DNA of 18,006 nt, taken from DASXUC01 sp036004445 (GTDB lineage: Bacteria > Sysuimicrobiota > Sysuimicrobiia > Sysuimicrobiales > Kaftiobacteriaceae). Below the pieces are notes generated by a model that did not search any database, had not been told where the DNA came from, and saw nothing but the letters and a program-made list of their open reading frames with translations. Of the stretch, positions 5,835-12,585 are shown piece by piece (the stretch's first letter is position 1; every line of letters starts with the position of its first letter). The position numbers were made by a program, and so were the translations under genes. The DNA is taken from assembly GCA_036004445.1 (NCBI GenBank), contig DASYRL010000015.1:1-18006 (forward strand), in the 5' to 3' direction.

Positions 5835-7808
5835 ATGGCCCGATTCGCCGACGTCGCCGTCAACGTTCCGCTGCGCGCCGGGGATCGGGTCTTCACGTTT
5901 TCGATTCCACGCGTCCTCGAACCGAGCATCGAGCCCGGCACCCCGGTGCGGATCAAGTTCGGTCCACGCGCGACGTCCGGGTACGTCGTCCGCCTGCTCG
6001 AGGACGTGGACCGCACCGTCCGTCCCCTGACGGGCATCGACGACCGACTGCCCGTCCTCCCTCCGGATCTGCTCGCGCTGGCGGAGTGGATGGCGGGGTT
6101 CTACGTCTGCACGGTGGGCGAGGCGCTGGCGGCGATGCTGCCGCCGCTGTCGGGCATCCCGGCGGCGCGCCGCGAGGCGGCGGCTGGGGCGCATCGCCGC
6201 CGCGCCTCGCCCAGTGAACCGGCCATCGTTCAGTCTCCCACCCGAACCGACACGGGCGGCCCCGTGGGAGAACTACCGGCGGCAGCCGAACACGTGCTTG
6301 CCGCGCTGACACCGGGTGCTCAGGCGGCCGTGATCGGCGGCGGCGGACGCTTCGCGACATACGCGGCGGCGGTGCAGCGGACGCTTGCCGCCGGCGGCAG
6401 CGCCATTGTCCTTGTCCCGGAGGTCTCCCAGGCGGAGCGTCTGGCGCCGTGGCTGGCCGCAAAGGTCGACGGCCCAGTCGCGCTGATGCACGGGGCCCAG
6501 CCTGCGGCGGTCCGATGGGCGACATGGAAGTACCTGCAGGCAAACGGGCCGCTCGCCGTCGTGGGAACCCGGCTCGCCGCCTTTGTGCCCGTTCGCGCGC
6601 TGCGCCTCGTGGTGGTCGAGCACGAGGAAGACGCATCGTACAAAGAAGAGCGGATGCCGCGGTACCTCACCCGCAGGGTCGTCTCCGAGCGGGCCGCGCT
6701 GACGGGCGCGGGGGTGCTCTGGGGGACGCCGGCTCCCTCGGTCGAGTTGATGGGACAGGTGGACGCCGGGCGTGTCACGAGCTTCCCGATGCCATCGTCG
6801 GCGCCCGCGACCGTGGCGATCGCCGACGTCCGTTCCGATGCCGGCCCGCTGGGCGGACTCTTCGGCCGCCGTCTCTACCAGGCGCTCGCGCACACGCTCC
6901 CCACGGGTCACGCGATCGTGTTCGTGCCCCGCCGCGGGTACGCGGACTTCCTGCTCTGTCACGAGTGCGGGGCTGTGCCGAAGTGCCCGCGCTGCGCCGT
7001 CGCGATGACCTACCATGTGCCTGCGCGCACGCTGCGCTGTCACCTCTGCGGCCGCGAGGACCCCGCGCCAACGGTGTGCGCATCGTGCGGGGGGACCAGC
7101 CTGCGGCCGCACGGGATCGGCACGGAACGCGTCGAAGCGGCGGCGCGGCGGCTGTTCAAGCGCACGCCGGTCCTGCGGTTGGATTCCGACACGGCGCCGG
7201 ATGAGCCCGACCAGTTGCGCATCTGGCAGCAATTCGCCCGCCGGGGGGGTCTGCTCATCGGCACGCAGTTGCTGGTCAAGGGAGTCGGGCAGGTGGCCTC
7301 GGACGTCGCCGGTGCGCTGGGAGTGGACGCGGCCTTGAACCTGCCCGAGTTCACGGCCGCCGAGCGCACGTTTCAGATCCTGACGCAGGTAGTGGATCTG
7401 GCGCGCCGGGAGGCGGTGATCCAGACGTTCTCCCCGCAGCACCCGGTCATGGTCGCGCTGCGGCGGCGCGATCCCGAGGCCTTCTACCGGCAGGAGCTCG
7501 CGTCGCGCCGGCAATTCGGCTATCCGCCGTTTCGGACCCTGATCAACCTGATCGTCACGGGGACGCGGGCCGACGAGGTGCAGCCCGTGGCACGGGCCCT
7601 CGCCGATGGCCTGGAGACGGTGGCCGAAGTGTTGGGGCCGTCTCCGGCGCCGCTGCCGAGAATGCGCGGGCGCGTGCGCTGGCAGGTTCTCGTGAAGGAC
7701 GACGCTGAGGGGACCGCCCGGCGCGTCCTGCCCGACGTGCTCGCCGCGGCGGCGGTTCCCCGTACCATCAAGATCGTCATCGACGTCGATCCGGTGGACC
7801 TACTCTAA
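5835..7808 (+). CDS. priA: PriA-like primosomal protein N' with degenerate helicase motifs
   Basis: PriA recognises stalled forks and reloads the replicative helicase. This 657-aa homologue keeps the N-terminal DNA-binding part (VAVNVPL, GTPVRIKFGPR), VVGTRLAAF (243-251), GYADFLLC, all eight zinc Cys (375, 378, 384, 387, 402, 405, 415, 418), LIGTQLLVKG, ALNLPEFTAAERTFQILTQV and the C-terminal domain (FGYPPFRTLINL). The ATPase core is altered: the P-loop (usually GVTGSGKTEVY) reads GGGGRFATYA at about 168-177 with no Lys; the DEEHD box reads EHEED (262-266); KGHDF reads KGVGQ; and the AGRAGRG arginine-finger motif reads VDLARRE (520-526). It is also shorter than usual (about 730-830 aa). Actinobacterial PriA is likewise regarded as lacking helicase motifs, so a structural, non-helicase role is plausible. 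ATG 5835 gives MARFADVAV; the open frame upstream is hairpin repeat. Confidence 0.87.
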   Translation: MARFADVAVNVPLRAGDRVFTFSIPRVLEPSIEPGTPVRIKFGPRATSGYVVRLLEDVDRTVRPLTGIDDRLPVLPPDLLALAEWMAGFYVCTVGEALAAMLPPLSGIPAARREAAAGAHRRRASPSEPAIVQSPTRTDTGGPVGELPAAAEHVLAALTPGAQAAVIGGGGRFATYAAAVQRTLAAGGSAIVLVPEVSQAERLAPWLAAKVDGPVALMHGAQPAAVRWATWKYLQANGPLAVVGTRLAAFVPVRALRLVVVEHEEDASYKEERMPRYLTRRVVSERAALTGAGVLWGTPAPSVELMGQVDAGRVTSFPMPSSAPATVAIADVRSDAGPLGGLFGRRLYQALAHTLPTGHAIVFVPRRGYADFLLCHECGAVPKCPRCAVAMTYHVPARTLRCHLCGREDPAPTVCASCGGTSLRPHGIGTERVEAAARRLFKRTPVLRLDSDTAPDEPDQLRIWQQFARRGGLLIGTQLLVKGVGQVASDVAGALGVDAALNLPEFTAAERTFQILTQVVDLARREAVIQTFSPQHPVMVALRRRDPEAFYRQELASRRQFGYPPFRTLINLIVTGTRADEVQPVARALADGLETVAEVLGPSPAPLPRMRGRVRWQVLVKDDAEGTARRVLPDVLAAAAVPRTIKIVIDVDPVDLL

Positions 7809-7825
7809 CTGCCGTGGTCGTTCTC

Positions 7826-7854
7826 TCGACGATCGATGACCGGTGTTCTAGACT
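7826..7854 (+). promoter_or_regulatory. Weak candidate promoter for def, possibly leaderless
   Basis: TCGACG (7826-7831) and TAGACT (7849-7854) are separated by 17 bp and each match four of six bases of the sigma70-type consensus. The -10-like TANNNT ends 7 bases before GTG 7862, which would put the transcript start at or next to the start codon. The match could be chance in this composition, but it agrees with the homology-based def start and with the absence of an SD there. Confidence 0.3.
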
Positions 7855-7861
7855 TGTCCCC

Positions 7862-8359
7862 GTGGAAGTGATCACCGTCGACAATCCGAGAGCGGCCGTG
7901 CTGCGCCGGCGGGCCAAACCCGTCGGGAAGGTGACCCCGGAGATCCAGCAAGTGGTGAGCGTGATGCTCGACACGATGCACGAGTACAACGGCGTTGGGC
8001 TCGCCGCCCCACAGGTCGGCATCAGCAAGCGGATCTTCGTCGCCGAAGTTGAGGACAAAGTCCACGTGCTGATCGATCCCCAGATCATCCGGCGGACCGG
8101 CGAGGAGACCGCGACCGAGGCGTGCCTGTCGATCCCGGGCGTCGCCGCCGACGTACCGCGGGCCGCCGCGGTCACGGTGAAGGCTAAGAGCCGGCGGGGG
8201 CGGGGGATCACGGTCAGCGCGTCGGGGCTGCTGGCCCGGGTCTTTCAGCACGAGATCGATCACCTCGACGGCATCCTCTTCCTCGACCGGGTGGTCGACA
8301 AATCCACCATCCGGGACGTGGCCGAGTCGGCAGAGGTCGAAGCCGCGCCTCCGCGATGA
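7862..8359 (+). CDS. def: Peptide deformylase
   Basis: Removes the N-formyl group from nascent proteins; metal-dependent, acts at the ribosome exit. All three active-site motifs are visible: GVGLAAPQVG, EACLSIPG (usual EGCLS, here Ala for Gly) and QHEIDHLDG, containing the metal-binding HEXXH. The Cys of motif 2 is present. Start GTG 7862 gives MEVITVDNPRAAVLRRRAKPV, matching family N-termini (165 aa); the frame is open to GTG 7814, but the extra 16 residues are not family-like. The stop overlaps the fmt start (ATGA), the classic def-fmt pair that adds and removes formyl groups. Confidence 0.93.
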   Translation: MEVITVDNPRAAVLRRRAKPVGKVTPEIQQVVSVMLDTMHEYNGVGLAAPQVGISKRIFVAEVEDKVHVLIDPQIIRRTGEETATEACLSIPGVAADVPRAAAVTVKAKSRRGRGITVSASGLLARVFQHEIDHLDGILFLDRVVDKSTIRDVAESAEVEAAPPR

Positions 8360-9351
8360 GCCCGAACCACTCGCTGCGCTCGGATTCAGGGCCGGCGGAT
8401 GCCGGGTATTCTCGCCGGCTGCGCGTGGTGTTCCTCGGCACACCGGCGTTCGCCGTGCCGGCGCTGCGGGCCGTCGCCGCTACCGCCGACGTGCTCGCCA
8501 TCCTCACGCAGCCCGACCGCCCGAAGGGCCGCGGGCGTCACGTAGCCGCGCCGCCGGTCGCCGAGGTCGCGCGCGAGCTGGGAATCCCCGTGCTCCAGCC
8601 CTCGCGCCTGAAATCGCCCGAGACGATGGCCGCACTCGCAGCCCTGGCGCCGGACGTGATGGTCACGGTCGCATACGGCAAGATCATCCCGCGGGAAATC
8701 CTCGCGCTCCCGCCGCTGGGCTGCATCAACCTGCATCCGTCGCTGCTGCCGAAGTACCGCGGCGCGTCGCCGATCCCGCGGGCGATCGTGGCGGGGGAAG
8801 CGGTCACCGGGGTGACCATCATGTACCAGAGCGAAGCCCTCGACGCCGGCGACATCATCCTCCAGCGCGAGGTGCCGATCGACCCCGCCGACACGGCGCA
8901 GGCGCTGGAAGACAGACTGGCCCGCATCGGCGCGGACGCGCTCGTCGAAGCCCTGACCCTGATTGCACAGCGGCGGGCGCCCCGGCGGCCGCAGGATCAC
9001 GACGCGGCCACGTACGTGGGCAAACTCAGCAAGGAAGACGGCCGGATCGATTGGACGGCTCCGGCGGCGGCGCTGGCCGACTTCGTTCGCGCCATGGATC
9101 CGTGGCCGTCGGCCTACGCGACCCACCGCGGCCGGCTAGTGAAGATCTGGCGCGCGTATCCCGAGGGGCGGAGCGACATGGGGGGCGCGCCCGGCACCAT
9201 CATTGAGCTGCGGCCGGGCGAGGGCTTCGTCGTGTCCACCGGCCGCGGGGGGCTGCTCGTGACCAGCGTCCAACCTGAAGGTCGACGCAGGATGACGGCC
9301 GACGAGTATGCGCGCGGGGCGCGGTTGGAAGTCGGAGAGCGCTTGCTATAA
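8356..9351 (+). CDS. fmt: Methionyl-tRNA formyltransferase
   Basis: Transfers a formyl group from 10-formyltetrahydrofolate to initiator Met-tRNA. Family blocks are clear: VVFLGTPAFAVPAL, QPDRPKGRG, AYGKIIP, CINLHPSLLPKYRGASPI with the catalytic Asn-His pair, and ALDAGDIIL with the catalytic Asp; the C-terminal OB-like domain begins near residue 210. It is 331 aa from ATG 8356, which overlaps the def stop by four bases. The first 21 residues (through SRR) are extra to the family, and part is encoded by a dispersed repeat (8364-8383). The family's initiator Met aligns with CTG 8419 (then CGC GTG GTG TTC), so the tail looks like an acquired extension. Confidence 0.95.
   Translation: MSPNHSLRSDSGPADAGYSRRLRVVFLGTPAFAVPALRAVAATADVLAILTQPDRPKGRGRHVAAPPVAEVARELGIPVLQPSRLKSPETMAALAALAPDVMVTVAYGKIIPREILALPPLGCINLHPSLLPKYRGASPIPRAIVAGEAVTGVTIMYQSEALDAGDIILQREVPIDPADTAQALEDRLARIGADALVEALTLIAQRRAPRRPQDHDAATYVGKLSKEDGRIDWTAPAAALADFVRAMDPWPSAYATHRGRLVKIWRAYPEGRSDMGGAPGTIIELRPGEGFVVSTGRGGLLVTSVQPEGRRRMTADEYARGARLEVGERLL
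8364..8383 (-). repeat. Dispersed 20-bp element (AGCGAGTGG core), copy 1
   Basis: Read on the minus strand, this stretch matches 18 of 20 bases of 14501-14520; the shared core is AGCGAGTGGTTC. It lies at the very start of fmt and is translated into its N-terminal extension. A related form is at 11412-11441. Confidence 0.75.
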
Positions 9352-9352
9352 T
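9325..9352 (+). promoter_or_regulatory. Promoter of the YugP-like gene with perfect extended -10
   Basis: TGCTATAAT (9344-9352) is an exact extended -10 (TGN plus TATAAT), with TTGGAA (9325-9330, four of six) 16 bp upstream of TATAAT. In such GC-rich DNA this is striking. Transcription would begin about 7 bases downstream, at 9358-9360, exactly at ATG 9359, so a leaderless mRNA is predicted. No SD is present. It lies in the last codons of fmt. Confidence 0.7.
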
Positions 9353-9358
9353 AGGCGT

Positions 9359-10045
9359 ATGCCGTTTTTGTTCGGTGACTCGACGTTCCTTCTGCTGCTG
9401 CCGGCGTTTGCGCTCGCCCTCTACGCGCAGTGGAAGGTCACCTCGACGTTTCGCCACTATTCCGAGATCCGGTCCGGCACCGGCTATACCGGCGCCCAGG
9501 TCGCCGCGGAGCTGCTGCGCCGCAACGGCATCACCAACGTCAGGGTCGAGCCCGTGGAAGGGGCGCTCAGCGATCACTACGATCCCCGTCAGAAAGTCCT
9601 CCGGTTGTCGCCCGAGGTGTTCGGAAGCGATTCGATCGCCGCGATCGGCGTGGCCGCGCACGAGACCGGGCACGCCCTGCAGGACAAGCAGCACTATCCG
9701 GCGCTGGCGCTGCGATCCGCGATCGTGCCCCTGGCGACCTTCGGCACCAACGCGGCCTGGATCTTGTTCATCATCGGGCTGATCACCAGCCTGCCGGTCC
9801 TGATGGATCTGGGCATCCTCATCTTCCTGGGATACGTGATCTTTGCGCTGATCACCCTGCCGGTGGAGTTCAACGCGAGCAACCGGGCTGTCGCCCAGTT
9901 GACCGGCCAGGGGCTGGTGCTGCCGCAGGAAGCGCAGGGCGTGCGCGCCGTCCTCAACGCCGCGGCGCTCACCTACGTCGCGGCGGCGGCGATGGCGGTG
10001 CTGCAGCTGGTCCGTTTGGTCATCCTGCGAAATTCCCGCGACTGA
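9359..10045 (+). CDS. YugP-like membrane zinc metallopeptidase (Zn_peptidase_2)
   Basis: Small integral-membrane protein of the YugP/DUF2227 type; the substrate is unknown. An N-terminal hydrophobic segment (about residues 3-20, FLFGDSTFLLLLPAFALAL) is followed by a soluble part with SGTGYTGAQVAAELLRRNG and LSDHYDP. The zinc-binding HETGH follows (AAHETGHALQ, about residues 100-109), then two or three transmembrane segments (about 120-165 and 200-225) and EFNASNRA, a conserved family block. Length 228 aa is typical. ATG 9359 follows the fmt stop by 7 bases and is preceded by a promoter rather than an SD. The rsmB start follows 8 bases after its stop. Confidence 0.88.
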   Translation: MPFLFGDSTFLLLLPAFALALYAQWKVTSTFRHYSEIRSGTGYTGAQVAAELLRRNGITNVRVEPVEGALSDHYDPRQKVLRLSPEVFGSDSIAAIGVAAHETGHALQDKQHYPALALRSAIVPLATFGTNAAWILFIIGLITSLPVLMDLGILIFLGYVIFALITLPVEFNASNRAVAQLTGQGLVLPQEAQGVRAVLNAAALTYVAAAAMAVLQLVRLVILRNSRD

Positions 10046-10052
10046 TCCCCCG

Positions 10053-11417
10053 ATGAGCCGGACGGTTCGCCCCGCCCGGCGGCACACTCCATCTGCCCGT
10101 GACGTGGCCGTCACGGTGCTCAGCCGCGTCGATTCCGGTGACGCGTTTGCTAACTTGCTCCTGCACCGCAGCCTCGCCGACGCCCGTCTGTCGGCCGCCG
10201 ATGCAGCGCTGGCCACCGAGCTCGTGCTGGGCGTGCTGCGCCGCCGCGCGCGCATCGACTGGACGCTGCAGGGGGCCGCCACGCACCCGCTGGCCGAGCT
10301 GCCGGCGCGCATCCGGGCGATCCTCCGCAGCGGCTGCTACCAACTGTTCTTCCTGTCGCGCGTGCCGCCGCGGGCGGCGATTCACGAGGCGGTCGAGCTC
10401 GCCAAGCGGTACGGTCACGCCGGGACCGCGGGGCTGGTGAACGCCGTGCTCCGCCGCATCGCCGCGTCCGGCGAGCGGCCACTGCCGCCGGCCACCGATG
10501 CGGCCGCGCGGCTTGCCGTTGAAGAATCACATCCGCAGTGGCTCGTGCAGCGGTGGATCGACCGGTTGGGGCGGCCCGAGGCCGCGGCGCTGTGCGCGGC
10601 GAACAACGCGCCGGCGCCGCTGTACGTGCGGCTGAACCTGCTCCACGGCCCGCGCGAGGCGCTCGTGGAGCGGCTGCGGGCCGGCGGGGCGGCGGTGGCG
10701 TCTACGCCGCTGAGCGAGGGCATCGAGGTCCGCGATGGATTCGCCGAGCGTGAGCGCATGGCCGCGGACGGCGCGCTCACGGTGCAGGATGTCGGTGCGA
10801 TGCTGGTCACCCACGTGCTGGATCCCCGTCCGGGCGAGACCGTAATCGATGCCTGCGCGGCCCCGGGGGGCAAGACGACCCACATCGCCGAGCGGATGGC
10901 CAATTCCGGCCGGGTGATCGCCTGCGACGTGCACCAGGGGAAGCTGGCCGCCGCGGCCCGCCGCGCAGCCGTCATGGGTGCGACCATCGTCGAGGCGCAG
11001 GTGCAGGATGCGCGCGCGCTCGGAGTGGCCGTTCCGGACTCGGCCGACCGGGTGTTGGTGGATGCGCCGTGCACGGGCCTGGGGGTCGTGCGGCGGCGCC
11101 CCGACATCAAGTGGCGCCTCCGCCCGCAGGACGTCGGCGCGATGGCCGCCCTCCAGCAGGAAATCCTCACCGGCTCGGCCGGCGCCGTCCGGCCGGGCGG
11201 CATCCTGGTCTACAGCGTGTGCACGACGGAGCCGGAGGAAGGCGAAGGCGTCGTCAGCGCCTTCCTGCGCTCGCGCCCGGAGTTCTCGCCGGCTGCGTTT
11301 CCCACCATGCCGTCGGGTTTGGAGCCGACCGACGCCGATTCCGGTATGATGTCGGTGTGGCCGCACCGGCAAGGCACCGATGGATTCTACATCGCCCTGT
11401 TGCGCCGCAGGCCCTGA
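10053..11417 (+). CDS. rsmB: RsmB, 16S rRNA m5C967 methyltransferase
   Basis: Methylates C967 (E. coli numbering) of 16S rRNA using S-adenosylmethionine. The N-terminal NusB-like RNA-binding domain (about 15-150; DSGDAFANLLLHRSL, ELVLGVLRRRARID, AIHEAVELAKRYG, GLVNAVLRRI) is followed by the Rossmann methyltransferase. The SAM motif DACAAPGGKT starts near residue 266, motif IV VDAPCTGLG has Cys340, and YSVCTTEPEE has Cys390, so both cysteines of the m5C mechanism are present. 454 aa, usual length. ATG 10053 lies 7 bases after the upstream stop. The stop codon is inside a dispersed repeat (11412-11441). Confidence 0.95.
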   Translation: MSRTVRPARRHTPSARDVAVTVLSRVDSGDAFANLLLHRSLADARLSAADAALATELVLGVLRRRARIDWTLQGAATHPLAELPARIRAILRSGCYQLFFLSRVPPRAAIHEAVELAKRYGHAGTAGLVNAVLRRIAASGERPLPPATDAAARLAVEESHPQWLVQRWIDRLGRPEAAALCAANNAPAPLYVRLNLLHGPREALVERLRAGGAAVASTPLSEGIEVRDGFAERERMAADGALTVQDVGAMLVTHVLDPRPGETVIDACAAPGGKTTHIAERMANSGRVIACDVHQGKLAAAARRAAVMGATIVEAQVQDARALGVAVPDSADRVLVDAPCTGLGVVRRRPDIKWRLRPQDVGAMAALQQEILTGSAGAVRPGGILVYSVCTTEPEEGEGVVSAFLRSRPEFSPAAFPTMPSGLEPTDADSGMMSVWPHRQGTDGFYIALLRRRP

Positions 11418-11441
11418 GCGAGCATCAGCGAGTCGAAGGGG
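11412..11441 (+). repeat. Dispersed ~30-bp element (CCCTGAGCGAGC...AGCGAGTCGAAGGGG) at the rsmB end
   Basis: Starts with CCCTGAGCGAGC, which supplies the rsmB stop, and ends with AGCGAGTCGAAGGGG. It shares AGCGAGT and flanking CCCTGA/AAGGGG-type ends with the elements at 8364-8383 and 14501-14525. From memory, similar short elements are scattered through genomes of several uncultured phyla. It fills most of the 40-base rsmB-rlmN spacer. Confidence 0.6.
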
Positions 11442-11457
11442 CCCGGGCGTCGAGCGC

Positions 11458-12585
11458 ATGATCACGAAGGCAACGGACGAGCGATACGAACTGAAGGGCC
11501 GAACCCTCCGCGAATTGGAGGGGTTTGCCGAGAGCCTCGGCGAGCCCGCCTTCCGCGGACGCCAGCTGGCGCGCTGGATCTATCGGCGCGGCGCGACGAC
11601 GTTCGGGGACATGACCGATCTGCCGGCGGCGCTGCGGCAGCGCCTGGCCGGTCACGCGCGCATCAGTTCGCTCTTGCCCGCGGCCGTCGTGACTGCCGAC
11701 GGCGGTGACACCGTCAAGTACCTGCTGGCCCTCCCCGACGGCCCGACGGTGGAGACGGTCTTCATGCGATACGCCGACGGCCGCCGCAGCGTCTGTCTGT
11801 CCACGCAGGTCGGCTGCGCGATGGGCTGCACGTTCTGCGCGACGGGGCTCGCCGGCCTGACCCGCAACCTCACCACCGGGGAAATCATCGACCAGGTGCT
11901 CCACGTGCAGCGGGCCACGGGTGAGCGGGTCACCAACGTCGTGTTCATGGGCATGGGCGAGCCGCTGGCCAACTACGAGGCGACGCTCGCCGCGGTGCGG
12001 CTGCTGAACGCGCCGCAGGCCGTGGGGATCGCGATGCGGCAGCTGACCGTCTCCACCGTCGGTCTCGTGCCGCGGATCCGCGCGCTGGCGGAGCAACGGC
12101 TTCAGCTCACCCTCGCCGTGTCATTGCACGCGCCGACTGACGCGCTGCGCAGCGCGCTGGTGCCGGTGAACCGCCGGTGGCCGATCAGTGAGCTGCTGGC
12201 AGCCAGCCGGGACTACGCCGCGGCCACCGGCCGCCGCGTGTCGTTCGAATACGTCCTGATGGAAGGCATCAACGACACGCCCGCGCTCGGCGCGCAGCTG
12301 GGCGCGCTGCTGGCGAGCCTGCCGGACGCCGCGCCCGCGATGTACCACGTCAACCTGATCCCGTGGAATCCGGTCTACGGCCTGCAGTACCGGCGCCCGA
12401 GCCGGAGGCGGGTGGAGGCGTTCGCGGACGAAGTACGCCGCCGGGGGATCGCGGTCACGGTCCGGCTGGAGCGCGGGATCGAGATCGATGCCGCCTGCGG
12501 ACAACTACGGCGGACCCATGCGGCGTCGGCGCCGGATGCCGCCCGCGTTCCCGCGATCCCGCGTTCCCGCGTTTCCGCGCCATGA
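11458..12585 (+). CDS. rlmN: RlmN, dual-specificity 23S rRNA/tRNA A2 methyltransferase (radical SAM)
   Basis: Methylates C2 of A2503 in 23S rRNA and A37 of some tRNAs by a ping-pong radical SAM mechanism. The 4Fe-4S motif CAMGCTFC (C120, C124, C127) follows SVCLSTQ (C113). The methyl-carrying Cys is C347 in DAACGQLR. FMGMGEPLANYE, LAVSLHAP and INDT are typical. ATG 11458 (MITKATDERYELKG) is chosen by homology; the frame is open 26 codons upstream into rsmB. It is 375 aa: residues after about 352 form a tail (ARVPAIPRSRVSAP) encoded by the octamer array 12542-12581 and absent from normal RlmN. The stop overlaps the kinase ATG (ATGA). Confidence 0.95.
   Translation: MITKATDERYELKGRTLRELEGFAESLGEPAFRGRQLARWIYRRGATTFGDMTDLPAALRQRLAGHARISSLLPAAVVTADGGDTVKYLLALPDGPTVETVFMRYADGRRSVCLSTQVGCAMGCTFCATGLAGLTRNLTTGEIIDQVLHVQRATGERVTNVVFMGMGEPLANYEATLAAVRLLNAPQAVGIAMRQLTVSTVGLVPRIRALAEQRLQLTLAVSLHAPTDALRSALVPVNRRWPISELLAASRDYAAATGRRVSFEYVLMEGINDTPALGAQLGALLASLPDAAPAMYHVNLIPWNPVYGLQYRRPSRRRVEAFADEVRRRGIAVTVRLERGIEIDAACGQLRRTHAASAPDAARVPAIPRSRVSAP
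12542..12581. repeat. Tandem array, 5 x 8 bp (CCCGCGTT)
   Basis: Units are CCCGCGTT, CCCGCGAT, CCCGCGTT, CCCGCGTT and TCCGCGCC, running right up to the kinase ATG 12582. The array is translated as the end of RlmN. Its reverse complement is close to the GGAAACGC array at 16252. It leaves the kinase with a pyrimidine-rich leader and no SD. Confidence 0.9.

Noticed and set aside
6273..7514. 413-aa open frame on the minus strand opposite priA
   Set aside because: Low-complexity shadow; the plus frame retains eight zinc cysteines and conserved PriA blocks.
5835..7808. priA as a frameshifted pseudogene
   Set aside because: The frame is continuous, conserved segments on both sides of each altered motif are in one frame, and length loss is modest, so substitution rather than frameshift explains the missing motifs.
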